From Stenotrophomonas rhizophila (GTDB taxonomy: Bacteria; Pseudomonadota; Gammaproteobacteria; Xanthomonadales; Xanthomonadaceae), in the NCBI RefSeq assembly GCF_000661955.1, contig NZ_CP007597.1:2708984-2772983 (forward strand): a DNA stretch of 64,000 nucleotides, written 5' to 3'. The translations under genes were made by a program, and so were the position numbers. Shown in pieces: positions 53,739 through 62,146 of this stretch (positions are counted from its first letter, which is position 1; each line of letters starts with the position of its first letter). The notes under the pieces were generated by a model, which saw nothing but the letters and a program-made list of their open reading frames with translations, searched no databases and had not been told where the DNA came from.

Positions 53739-54469
53739 GGCAGCACCTCGCCGAGGTAGGTGAAGCTGCCGTTCGGGCCGTCGGCACCGATCAGCGCCAT
53801 GCCCACGCTGGAGCGTGCGCCTTCGCTGATTTCGATCTCGCCTTCGCCACCGTTCATGTCGGTTTTGACGTAGCCGGGATGCACGGTGTTGACCTTGGTG
53901 GTGCCGTCGCGCAGCTCATAGGCCAGCTGCACGGTCCAGGCATTCACCGCGCTCTTGGAGGCGTTGTAGGCCGGCACCGCAAAGCCATAGATCGGCGAAC
54001 CCGGCTGGCTGTGCAGGGTCAGCGAGCCCAGGATGCTGGACACGTTGACGATGCGGCCCGCCGGCGAGGCGGTGATCAGCGGCAGGAACGCCTGGGTAAC
54101 GGCGATGACCGCGAACACGTTGGTGTCGAAGGTCTCGCGCCAGGTCTGCAGGGTCTGCGCCGACGGTGCCAGCTTGATGTCATCGAGCAGGATGCCGGCG
54201 TTGTTGACCAGGATGTCCAGGCGGCCGTGACGTTCGGTCACGGTCTGCACGGCGGCGGCGATGCTGGCAGCATCACCCACGTCCAGCTGGATCGCCTCCA
54301 CCGGCAGGCCTTCGGCCTGCAGCTTCAGCGCCTCGGCCACGGCGACGTCGCGCTTGCGCCCGGCCAGCAGCGTGTGCACGCCGGCCTGGGCCAGCTGGCG
54401 GACGGTTTCCAAGCCGATGCCGCGGGTGGCACCGGTGACCAGAGCGATCGTTTGGGTAGCGGTATTCAT
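53732..54469 (-). CDS. smeU2: Short-chain dehydrogenase in the efflux operon (SmeU2)
   Basis: 245 residues. The cofactor loop TGATRGIGLETVR, DILVNNAGILLDD, catalytic Ser in VNVSSILG and YNASKSAVNAW (YxxxK) are all present, so it is a full classical SDR, probably NADP(H)-dependent. Located between the RND pump and the outer-membrane gene, 25 bp after smeW. Such SDRs may modify quinone- or aldehyde-type substrates of the pump (inference). Confidence 0.92.
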   Translation of the reverse strand: MNTATQTIALVTGATRGIGLETVRQLAQAGVHTLLAGRKRDVAVAEALKLQAEGLPVEAIQLDVGDAASIAAAVQTVTERHGRLDILVNNAGILLDDIKLAPSAQTLQTWRETFDTNVFAVIAVTQAFLPLITASPAGRIVNVSSILGSLTLHSQPGSPIYGFAVPAYNASKSAVNAWTVQLAYELRDGTTKVNTVHPGYVKTDMNGGEGEIEISEGARSSVGMALIGADGPNGSFTYLGEVLPW

Positions 54470-54494
54470 GTATGAAACCTCGCGGGGGATGGGA

Positions 54495-57400
54495 TCAATG
54501 GTGGATGGTGGGTTCGCCGTGGGTCACCAGCTGCCCGCCGCCGTTACGGCTGACGAACTTGCGCAGGGCCACGTAGAACACCGGGGTCAGGAACAGGCCG
54601 AACAGGGTCACGCCCAGCATGCCGGCGAACACCGTGATGCCGGTGACAGAGCGCACCTCGGCGCCAGCGCCGTGCGAGAGCACCAGCGGGATGGTGCCGG
54701 CGATGAAGGCGATGGAGGTCATCACGATCGGGCGCAGACGCAGGCGGCAGGCTTCCAGCGCGGCCTCCACGATGCCCTTGCCACCCATCTCCAGCTCCCG
54801 GGCGAACTCGACGATCAGGATCGCGTTCTTGCATGCCAGGCCCATCAGCACCACCAGGCCAACCTGCACGAACACGTTGTTGTCGCCACCGGTCATCCAC
54901 ACGCCGAACAACGCCGACAGCAGGGTCATCGGGACGATCAGGATCACCGCCAGCGGCAGCGACCAGCTTTCATACAGCGCAGCCAGCACCAGGAACGCCA
55001 GCAGGATGGCGACCGGGAACACGATGAAGGCAGCCTTGCCCTGGGTGGCCTGCTGGTAGCTCAGGTCGGTCCATTCGGTGGCCATGCCCACCGGCAGCAC
55101 CTTGGCGGCGATGGCGGTGAGGTTGGTCATCGCTTCCGCCGACGACAGCATGCGCGGATCGGCCTCACCGGCCAGGTCGGCGGCCGGGTAGCCGTTGAAG
55201 CGCAGCACCGGGTCCGGGCCGAAGGTTTCCTTGACGGTGACCATCGAGCCAATCGGCACCATTTCACCACGGTCGTTGCGGGTACGCAGCTTGCCGATGT
55301 CCTCGACGCTGTCACGGAACTGGCCGTCAGCCTGGGCGATGACCTGCCAGGTACGACCGAACTGGTTGAAGTCGTTGACGTACGACGAGCCCAGGTAGGT
55401 CTGCAGGGTGTCGAACAGCTCGGTGAGCTGCACGCCCTGTGCCTTGGCCTTGACGCGGTCCACTTCGGCATCCAGCTGCGGCACGTTGGCCTGGTAGCTG
55501 GTGATCGGGAACGCCATGCCCGGCGTCTGCGCGACCGCACCCTGCATCGACTGCACCGCGTTCTGCAACGCGCCGTAGCCCAGGTTGCCACGGTCCTGGA
55601 TGAACATCTGGTAGCCGTTGCCGTTACCCAGGCCGAGGATCGGCGGCGGCATCATCGCGAAGGCAAAGCCTTCCTGCAGCCCGGCGATCTTCTGGTTGAT
55701 CTCGGCGTTGATCTGCGCGGCGGTGCGGCCATGGCGCTCGTTGAACGGCTTGAGCGGAATGAACGCCACGCCGGTATTGGGCGTGTTGGTGAACTGCAGC
55801 GCGTTGAGGCCGGGGAACGAGATCGTGTGGGCCACGCCATCGGTTTCCTGGGCGATCTTGGCCACCTTGCGCAGCATTTCATCGGTACGCGCGATCGACG
55901 AGCCTTCCGGCAGCTTCACACCGGCGATCAGGTACAGCTTGTCCTGGGTCGGGATGAAGCCCGGCGGCACCAGCTTGAAGATGAAACCGGTCCCCACCAG
56001 CAGCACCGCATACACCACGAACACCGCACCGCGGCGACCGAGGATCTTCGACACGCCGCGCTCGTACTTCTCCGAGCTGGACTTGAAGAAGCGGTTGAAC
56101 GGACGGAACACCCAGCCGAACAGACGGTCGATGATGCGGGTCGGGGCATCCTTCGGCGCGCCATGCGGCTTGAGCAGGCGGGCGGCCAGGGCCGGCGACA
56201 GGGTCAGCGAGTTGATCGCCGAGATCACCGTGGAGATGGCGATGGTGACCGCGAACTGCTTGTAGAACTGGCCGGTGACGCCCGACAGGAACGCCATCGG
56301 CACGAACACGGCACACAGCACCAGCGCGATGGCGATGATCGGGCCGGACACTTCACGCATCGCCTGATGCGCAGCCGCCAGCGGGGTCAGGCCTTCTTCG
56401 ATGTTGCGTTCAACGTTCTCCACCACCACGATCGCATCGTCGACCACGATGCCGATGGCCAGCACCAGGCCAAACAGGCTCAGCGTATTGATCGAGAAGC
56501 CCAGCAGGTACAGCGCACCGAACGTACCCACGATGGACACCGGCACGGCGATCAACGGAATGATCGAGGCGCGCCAGGTCTGCAGGAACAGGATCACCAC
56601 CAGCACCACCAAGGCGATGGCTTCCAGCAGGGTGGACACCACGGCCTTGATCGAGTCACGCACGAAGATGGTGGTGTCATACACCGCTTCGTACTTCACA
56701 TCGGCGGGCATGGTCTTCTGCATCTCGTCCATGCTGGCCATCACCGCATCGCGGATCTCCAGCGCGTTGGCGCCGGGGGCTTGGAAGATACCGATGCCGA
56801 CCGCGTTCTTGCCGTCCAGCTGCGAGCGCAGGGTGTAGTCGCCGGCGCCCAGTTCCACCCGGGCCACGTCCGACAGCCGCACCACTTCACCGTCGGTACC
56901 GCTCTTGAGCACGATGTCGCCGAACTCTTTTTCGCTGCGCAGGCGGCCCTGGGCATTGATCAGGGTCAGGAACTGGCTGTTGGGCATCGGCTCGGCGCCG
57001 AGCTGGCCGGCCGAGACCTGCACGTTCTGCTCGCGCATGGCACCGACCACATCACTGGCGGTCAGGCCGCGCGCGGCCACCTTGTCCGGGTCCAGCCAGG
57101 CGCGCATGGCGTAGTCGCCACCGCCGAAGATCTGCGCGTCGCCCACGCCCTGGATACGCGCCAGGGCGTCCTTGACGTGCAGGCGGGCATAGTTGCGCAG
57201 GTACAGGGTGTCGTACTTGCCGTTGGGGGACGTCAGGTGCACCACCATCAGGAAGGTGGGCGACTGCTTCTGGGTAGTCACGCCTTGGCGGCGGACATCC
57301 TCGGGCAGGCGCGCCTGGGCCTGGGCAACGCGGTTCTGCACCTTCACCGCCGCTTCGTCCGGGTCGGTGCCCGGGCGGAAGGTGATGGTCATCTGCAGCA

Positions 57401-57665
57401 CGCCGTCAGAGCCGGCCACCGACTTGAGGTAGATCATGCCTTCGACGCCGTTGATGGCCTCTTCCAGCGGGGTGGCCACGGTTTCGGCGATCACCTTGGG
57501 GTTGGCGCCGGGGTACACGGTACGCACCACTACCGACGGCGGCACCACTTCCGGGTACTCGCCGATGGGCAGCATCGGAATGGAGATCAGGCCGGCGGCG
57601 AAGATCACAATCGACAACACCGCCGCGAAAATCGGCCTGTCGATGAAGAAACGGGAAAAGTCCAT
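54495..57665 (-). CDS. smeW: RND multidrug efflux transporter (SmeW)
   Basis: 1056 residues, full-length HAE1 transporter. The start MDFSRFFIDRPIFAAVLSIVIFAAGLISIPMLPI is standard. The proton-relay Asp pair is in LAIGIVVDDAIVVVENVERN (TM4), and two duplicated membrane halves are visible. Closest known relation is to the MexF/SmeW line, which exports quinolones and chloramphenicol in related systems. Substrate range here is inferred from the operon, not the protein. Confidence 0.95.
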   Translation of the reverse strand: MDFSRFFIDRPIFAAVLSIVIFAAGLISIPMLPIGEYPEVVPPSVVVRTVYPGANPKVIAETVATPLEEAINGVEGMIYLKSVAGSDGVLQMTITFRPGTDPDEAAVKVQNRVAQAQARLPEDVRRQGVTTQKQSPTFLMVVHLTSPNGKYDTLYLRNYARLHVKDALARIQGVGDAQIFGGGDYAMRAWLDPDKVAARGLTASDVVGAMREQNVQVSAGQLGAEPMPNSQFLTLINAQGRLRSEKEFGDIVLKSGTDGEVVRLSDVARVELGAGDYTLRSQLDGKNAVGIGIFQAPGANALEIRDAVMASMDEMQKTMPADVKYEAVYDTTIFVRDSIKAVVSTLLEAIALVVLVVILFLQTWRASIIPLIAVPVSIVGTFGALYLLGFSINTLSLFGLVLAIGIVVDDAIVVVENVERNIEEGLTPLAAAHQAMREVSGPIIAIALVLCAVFVPMAFLSGVTGQFYKQFAVTIAISTVISAINSLTLSPALAARLLKPHGAPKDAPTRIIDRLFGWVFRPFNRFFKSSSEKYERGVSKILGRRGAVFVVYAVLLVGTGFIFKLVPPGFIPTQDKLYLIAGVKLPEGSSIARTDEMLRKVAKIAQETDGVAHTISFPGLNALQFTNTPNTGVAFIPLKPFNERHGRTAAQINAEINQKIAGLQEGFAFAMMPPPILGLGNGNGYQMFIQDRGNLGYGALQNAVQSMQGAVAQTPGMAFPITSYQANVPQLDAEVDRVKAKAQGVQLTELFDTLQTYLGSSYVNDFNQFGRTWQVIAQADGQFRDSVEDIGKLRTRNDRGEMVPIGSMVTVKETFGPDPVLRFNGYPAADLAGEADPRMLSSAEAMTNLTAIAAKVLPVGMATEWTDLSYQQATQGKAAFIVFPVAILLAFLVLAALYESWSLPLAVILIVPMTLLSALFGVWMTGGDNNVFVQVGLVVLMGLACKNAILIVEFARELEMGGKGIVEAALEACRLRLRPIVMTSIAFIAGTIPLVLSHGAGAEVRSVTGITVFAGMLGVTLFGLFLTPVFYVALRKFVSRNGGGQLVTHGEPTIHH

Positions 57666-57769
57666 GGGTGGATTCCTGGGGTTTCACCATCGCCGGCGTG
57701 CACGACCCCGGCCGCTGTCACAGGTGACAGCGGTGGCGGGCTCCCCTGCACGGGGCGATGGCAGTCACG

Positions 57770-57820
57770 GTAGAGCCGACCGTGGGTCGGCTCCTACGTA
57801 GAGCCGACGGTCAGTCGGCT
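57770..57820 (+). repeat. Two head-to-tail GTAG palindromes between smeV and smeW
   Basis: Units at 57770-57792 and 57798-57820, AGCCGACC-type arms, both with GTAG heads. Another palindrome, CTGTCAC-AG-GTGACAG, lies at 57715-57730. The 160-bp gap between smeV and smeW is long for an operon; these elements could set the mRNA stability of the segments. Confidence 0.82.
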
Positions 57821-57825
57821 GCTCT

Positions 57826-59040
57826 TCAGTTCTTTGCAACAGCCGGCGCAGCGACCGGCGCGGCAACCGGCTGCATCGCAACGGCCTTGGCCTGCACCGG
57901 CATGCCGGGCATGAAGACCTTCTGCACGCCGTCGATGATCACCCGGTCGCCGGCCTTCAGACCCTGCTGCACGATGCGCAGGCCGTCGGCATTGCGGCCC
58001 AGCGTGATGTCCTGGCGCTGTGCCTTGCCGTCCTTGTCGACCACGTACACATACTTGCGGTCCTGGTCGGTCAGCACGGCCTTCTCGTCGATCAGCATGG
58101 CCTGGAACTGGCCGCTGCCCAGCAGCTGCACGCGGGCGAACAGGCCCGGGGTGAAGGTGCGGTCGGCGTTGTCGAGCAGCGCGCGAACGCGGATGGTGCC
58201 GGTGCTGCGGGTAACCTGGTTGTCGAGGAAGTCGACCTTGCCTTCGTGCGGGTAGCCGTCCTCGCCCGACAGGCCCACCTTGACCGGCAGGTCGCTGTCA
58301 CGCTCGCTCGGGCGCTCGCCCTTGCGCGCCATCTGGGCGTACCGCAGGAAGGTGGCTTCGTCGGCATCGAAGTACACGAACACCGTGTCCAGCGACACCA
58401 GCGTGGTCAGCACGCTGGCGCTGTCGCCGGCGGTGACCAGGTTGCCGGCGGTCACCATCGCGCGGCCGGCGCGGCCGTTGATCGGGGCGCGCACCTTGGT
58501 GAACTCCAGGTTCAACGCGGCGGCATCCAGCGCGGCCTGCGCGGCCTGCACGCTGGCACCGGCCTGGTCAGCCGCGGCACGCCGCTGCTCCCAGGTTTCG
58601 GTGGAGATGGCCTGCTGATCGGACAGCTTCTTGGCGCGCTCGGATTCGCTGCGGGCCAGCGTGGACTGGGTGCGGGCGCGCGCCAGTTCGGCACGGGCGC
58701 GGTCGTACTCGGCCTGGTAGCTGCGGGCGTCGATGGTGAACAGCACGTCGCCCTTCTTCACTTCCTCGCCTTCGACGTAGTTGACCTTGTCGATGTAGCC
58801 GGACACGCGCGGACGCAGCTCGACGCTCTGCACCGCTTCAACGCGGCCGCTGAAGTCGTCCCACTGGCTGACGGGCTTGATCAGCACCGGCGCGGCGCTC
58901 ACCTGCGGCGGCGGTGGCATGCCGGCTTCTTCTGCGTGGCCACCGCTGCAGGCAGCGAGCACGGCGGCGGCGAGGATCGAGACGCCGGCCATGGCCAGCC
59001 GTCGGGTAAGACGATGCGGAGTGGAATTGGGGGAGGTCAT
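57826..59040 (-). CDS. smeV: RND periplasmic adaptor (SmeV)
   Basis: 404 residues from ATG 59040; ATG 59049 is an equally possible start. Lipoprotein signal with LAAACSGG-type lipobox (VLAAC). Biotinyl-lipoyl-like part (VEAVQSVELRPRVSGYIDKVNYVEGEEVKKGDVLFTID), long helical hairpin, then membrane-proximal domain. Links SmeW to SmeX across the periplasm. Confidence 0.93.
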   Translation of the reverse strand: MTSPNSTPHRLTRRLAMAGVSILAAAVLAACSGGHAEEAGMPPPPQVSAAPVLIKPVSQWDDFSGRVEAVQSVELRPRVSGYIDKVNYVEGEEVKKGDVLFTIDARSYQAEYDRARAELARARTQSTLARSESERAKKLSDQQAISTETWEQRRAAADQAGASVQAAQAALDAAALNLEFTKVRAPINGRAGRAMVTAGNLVTAGDSASVLTTLVSLDTVFVYFDADEATFLRYAQMARKGERPSERDSDLPVKVGLSGEDGYPHEGKVDFLDNQVTRSTGTIRVRALLDNADRTFTPGLFARVQLLGSGQFQAMLIDEKAVLTDQDRKYVYVVDKDGKAQRQDITLGRNADGLRIVQQGLKAGDRVIIDGVQKVFMPGMPVQAKAVAMQPVAAPVAAPAVAKN

Positions 59041-59131
59041 GACAGGCATCCGTACGGAGGGGTGGTATTCGAAAATCGGGGGTAGTGCTGAACGTGGGTG
59101 GCGCATCCTGCGACCTCAACCTTGGTAGAGG

Positions 59132-59905
59132 TCAAGCAGCACCAGCGGTGTCGCGCGACATCGGGGGAGGCCAATCCCTGTGCAGCAGGCCGCGCGGCAG
59201 TTCGGCATCGCGCGCATCGCAACGCACGATGGCGCGGTTGTCGGTACAGGTGTCCAGCAGCGATACGAGGCGGCGGCCCACCAGCAAGGCGCTGGGCCAC
59301 TCGATACAGGCGTTGGCCGCATTGGCCGGGGTGCAGACCGGGTTGCACACTTCAAGCATCTGCGCGCGCACGCCCAGCGCCTGCGCTTCCTGATGCAGCA
59401 CCTGCGCGTACATGCGCGTGGCGGACATGGTGATGGACGATTCACCGTGCCCGGCCCACGGCTTGAAGCCGGCCGGACCGCCGATCAACACATAGCGACG
59501 CGGATGGGTGCCACCGCGCAGCAGCGGCAGCAGGTGGCGGCCGGCATGCACGTGCGGCATCACGTCGGCCTGCAGCGCCTGCAGCAGCGCGTCGCCACTG
59601 CGATCGGTCACCCGGCCGCGGTTGTAAGGCCCACCCATTGCATCGACCACGGCCGACAACGCGCGCCGGCGCGGCGCGATGCGCTCGGCCACGGTCTGCG
59701 CCGAGGCGTCGTCGCCGAAGGAACCCAGCAGGGTCTCCAGACCGGGCTCATCGGCGAACTGTTCCTGCAGGGCCGCCAGCCGACCGGGGTCGCGGCCGAC
59801 CACCAGGACCGGGCTACCGGCCTCCAGCAGCGCAGCCACGATGCCCTGGCCGACACTACCGGTGCCGCCCAGAACAAGGACCTCGGGGGCCAGCGTCCCA
59901 CTCAT
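59132..59905 (-). CDS. smeU1: NAD(P)-binding SDR-like protein (SmeU1)
   Basis: 257 residues. VLVLGGTGSVGQGIVAALLEAG is the Rossmann loop and LIGGPAGFKPWAGHGESSITMSATRMYAQVLHQEAQALG takes the place of the Ser/Tyr region, but the Lys of YxxxK is missing (YAQVLHQ), so a normal SDR reaction is unlikely. First named gene of smeU1-V-W-U2-X. 91 bp to smeV. The start overlaps the stop of a small ORF (ATGA). Confidence 0.85.
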   Translation of the reverse strand: MSGTLAPEVLVLGGTGSVGQGIVAALLEAGSPVLVVGRDPGRLAALQEQFADEPGLETLLGSFGDDASAQTVAERIAPRRRALSAVVDAMGGPYNRGRVTDRSGDALLQALQADVMPHVHAGRHLLPLLRGGTHPRRYVLIGGPAGFKPWAGHGESSITMSATRMYAQVLHQEAQALGVRAQMLEVCNPVCTPANAANACIEWPSALLVGRRLVSLLDTCTDNRAIVRCDARDAELPRGLLHRDWPPPMSRDTAGAA

Positions 59906-60129
59906 GGGACTTTCACTCCCGCCGCCGGGATAATCCCAATCCGGCCCAGTCGGCCCAGATCGCGATTGCCCAGGCGCAGGCTGCCGCCGCGCTGCATCTT
60001 GGCGGGCGGGGTGAACTCTCGGAAAGCCTTGTAGGACAAGGACGAGGGCCGCTTCTCAACGGTCATCGCCAGGTCCAGCGGGGCTGTGCGGCCGGTCAGT
60101 ACGCGGCCAAGAATGTTCCGCAACCACAT
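59902..60129 (-). CDS. Small ORF ahead of smeU1
   Basis: 75 residues from ATG 60129 with AAGGA 8-10 bases upstream. Basic (KMQRGGSLRLGNRDLGRLGRIG) and no known family. Overlaps smeU1 by ATGA, which favours translation. It is not described for the operon as I know it. It may be a short leader cistron that couples smeU1 translation, or a chance frame. Confidence 0.5.
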   Translation of the reverse strand: MWLRNILGRVLTGRTAPLDLAMTVEKRPSSLSYKAFREFTPPAKMQRGGSLRLGNRDLGRLGRIGIIPAAGVKVP

Positions 60130-60161
60130 GGCGGAGGTCCTTCAATTCGGGAATGGCGCCA

Positions 60162-60193
60162 GATTAGTCCTCAAACTCCCACTTGATTAGTCC
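60162..60193. promoter_or_regulatory. Repeated GATTAGTCC in the smeRv/smeU1 gap
   Basis: GATTAGTCC at 60162-60170 and again at 60185-60193, 23 bp apart, and TTAGTCCGGATTAA near the second copy. Located between the divergent genes, as expected for the LysR-type operator of a MexT-like activator. Confidence 0.6.
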
Positions 60194-60270
60194 GGATTAA
60201 GGGGAATAATCGTCCCGTACCCGGCACAATCTTTCGGGCACCCTATCCCCTCCCCGACTTCGGACCCGTC

Positions 60271-61293
60271 ATGGCCCACGATCTCAACGACACGCTGATC
60301 TTCGTCAAGGTGGTCGAGCAAGGCAGCTTCATCGCCGCCGCCACTGCGCTTGGCCTGCCCAAGACCACGGTCAGCCGCAAGGTGCAGGAACTGGAAACGC
60401 GCCTGGGCGCGCGCCTGCTGCACCGGACCACGCGCCGGCTGGGCCTCACCGAGGCCGGGTCGGTGTACCACGAGCATTGCCAGCGCATCGCACGCGAACT
60501 GGAAGAAGCCGAAGGTGCGGTCAACCAGCTGCAGTCCGGTCCGCGCGGCTGGCTGCGCTTCACCGTGCCCTACTCCATCGGCATCACCTGGATCGCGCCG
60601 CTGCTGGGCGAGTTCCATGCGCAGTACCCGGAAATCCAGCTGGACATGCACCTGGGTAACGAAAAGCTCGACCTGATTGCAGGCGAAGCCGACCTGGCGT
60701 TGCGCGTGGGCACCCTGCCCGACTCCAACCTGGTGGCGCGCAAGCTGGGCAGCCTGCGCACCCAGGTGTTCGCCAGCCCGGCCTACATCGAGCGCTACGG
60801 CGAGCCGCTGCATCCGGACGAACTGCAGTTCCATCGCATCCTGGCGATGCGCAAGGCGCGCAACCTCAACAACAACCGGTTCTTCTGGCAGCTGGGCGAA
60901 AACGGTGGCGACCTGCGCGACTTCCCGGTCAATCCACTGCTGGTGGCCAATGATCCCTCCGCGCTCAACGGCGCACTGGTGTGTGGCGAAGGGTTGCTGC
61001 TGACCGGTGACGTGATGGCCAAGCCGTTCGTCGAATCGGGCATGGTGCGCCGCGTACTGGCGGGCTGGACCGGCCCGGAGGTGGACTTCAACGCGGTGTT
61101 CGCCGGCGGCCGGCTGGTCTCGCCGAAGGTGCGTGCGTTCGTCGATTTCCTGGTGGCCAAGCTCGACTTCGACGCCAACTACATGCTGGCGCAGTGCCCG
61201 AACGCGAAGTTCGCCAAGCAGCAGAATGCACAGGTGGAAGAGGAACTGCAGGCCACTGGCAAGCGGATCCTGGAGACGGTCACCGCGACCTGA
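60271..61293 (+). CDS. smeRv: LysR-type regulator SmeRv
   Basis: 340 residues. N-terminal winged helix (DTLIFVKVVEQGSFIAAATALGLPKTTVSRKVQELETRLGARLLHRTTRRLGLTEAG), then a LysR inducer domain. The C-terminus is longer than usual (about 30 extra residues, KQQNAQVEEELQATGKR). Divergent from the efflux operon, as in the known smeRv arrangement where it controls pump expression. No disruption is visible, so the allele looks intact; whether pump expression is high cannot be told. Confidence 0.9.
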   Translation: MAHDLNDTLIFVKVVEQGSFIAAATALGLPKTTVSRKVQELETRLGARLLHRTTRRLGLTEAGSVYHEHCQRIARELEEAEGAVNQLQSGPRGWLRFTVPYSIGITWIAPLLGEFHAQYPEIQLDMHLGNEKLDLIAGEADLALRVGTLPDSNLVARKLGSLRTQVFASPAYIERYGEPLHPDELQFHRILAMRKARNLNNNRFFWQLGENGGDLRDFPVNPLLVANDPSALNGALVCGEGLLLTGDVMAKPFVESGMVRRVLAGWTGPEVDFNAVFAGGRLVSPKVRAFVDFLVAKLDFDANYMLAQCPNAKFAKQQNAQVEEELQATGKRILETVTAT

Positions 61294-61336
61294 TCGCGCG
61301 CTTTTTCCCTGCGGTGGATTGTCGATCCACTGCCGC

Positions 61337-61362
61337 ACAAGGCCGCCCTCGGGCGGCCTTGT
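61337..61362 (+). terminator. Stem-loop after smeRv
   Basis: A perfect 12-bp stem ACAAGGCCGCCC/GGGCGGCCTTGT (61337-61348, 61351-61362) with a 2-nt loop. No T-tract follows, so termination may be partial. Confidence 0.6.
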
Positions 61363-61488
61363 CGCATCTGGGCGCCATGATAGCGCAGATACCCAAGGAT
61401 TCTGCGGGACGTTGCGGGTAGCTGCGTCACATGCGGATCGTCGGGCTGGGCTGGGCTCGATCGGTATCCGATGCCGACCTGCCTTCCG

Positions 61489-61537
61489 TTGACCTTCGGC
61501 ATGACAATAGCTAAATTAGAGTGAACACTCTGATTTA
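61489..61537 (+). promoter_or_regulatory. Promoter and overlapping operator of the TetR-DUF418 operon
   Basis: TTGACC (61489-61494), a 17-bp spacer and TAAATT (61512-61517). The palindrome TAAATTAGAGTG-AA-CACTCTGATTTA (61512-61537, 12-bp arms, one mismatch) covers the -10 box. Binding of the encoded TetR protein would block RNA polymerase directly. Confidence 0.82.
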
Positions 61538-61543
61538 GAATCC

Positions 61544-62146
61544 GTGCGCAAACCCAATGCAGCAAGCCACGCCGCTCAACGCGCCCATCTCATCCAGGCG
61601 GCGAGGCGCTGCTTCGCGCGCGCCGGTTTCGATGGCTGCAGCACCGAGTCTGTCCGTGTTGAAGCCAAAACCAGCACTGGCAAGCTGTTTCACTATTTTC
61701 CAAACAAGCAGGCGTTGATCCTGGCGGTGGTGGAAGCCCACACCCGCAGCACGCATTCATCGCTCAGCGCGCTGGAACACCACGATGACGCACGCGCGGC
61801 GCTTCGGCTTCTGCTGAAAGGCGTCATCGAAGCCGCGGCCGATCCGGAAGAAAGGTGTCTCATCCTCGAAATATCCGCTGCCGCTTCGCGCGACGAAGAA
61901 ATTGCCAAGCTGAGTGCCCAAGCAGACAAGGTCCTGGTGCAAACACTCAGTGCGCTCATCGCGCGCGTAAAGAAGGGCTTTCTCCTGCCCGATGAGCAGA
62001 TGGTTGCACTGCTGTCATCTTGGATCGATGGAGTATTCAGTCGCGCCGGGACCGATCCTTCCTTCAATCCACTGACCATGCTCGCGACCATGGACAACCT
62101 GCTCGCAGTTCTTCAAGGCACACACCGTGGCAGCGGAGATGTCTGA
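61544..62146 (+). CDS. TetR family regulator, autorepressor type
   Basis: 200 residues from a GTG at 61544, 6 bp after the operator. HTH: ARRCFARAGFDGCSTESVRVEAKTSTGKLFHYFPNKQALILAVV. The C-terminal ligand domain is unassigned. GC content of this gene and the next is visibly lower than the efflux operon. Overlaps the DUF418 gene. The leaderless-looking GTG means the start is not certain. Confidence 0.85.
   Translation: MRKPNAASHAAQRAHLIQAARRCFARAGFDGCSTESVRVEAKTSTGKLFHYFPNKQALILAVVEAHTRSTHSSLSALEHHDDARAALRLLLKGVIEAAADPEERCLILEISAAASRDEEIAKLSAQADKVLVQTLSALIARVKKGFLLPDEQMVALLSSWIDGVFSRAGTDPSFNPLTMLATMDNLLAVLQGTHRGSGDV

Noticed and set aside
54261..57773. 1170-codon plus-strand frame opposite smeW
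   Set aside because: His/Gln-rich shadow of the RND gene; no ribosome site or known domain.
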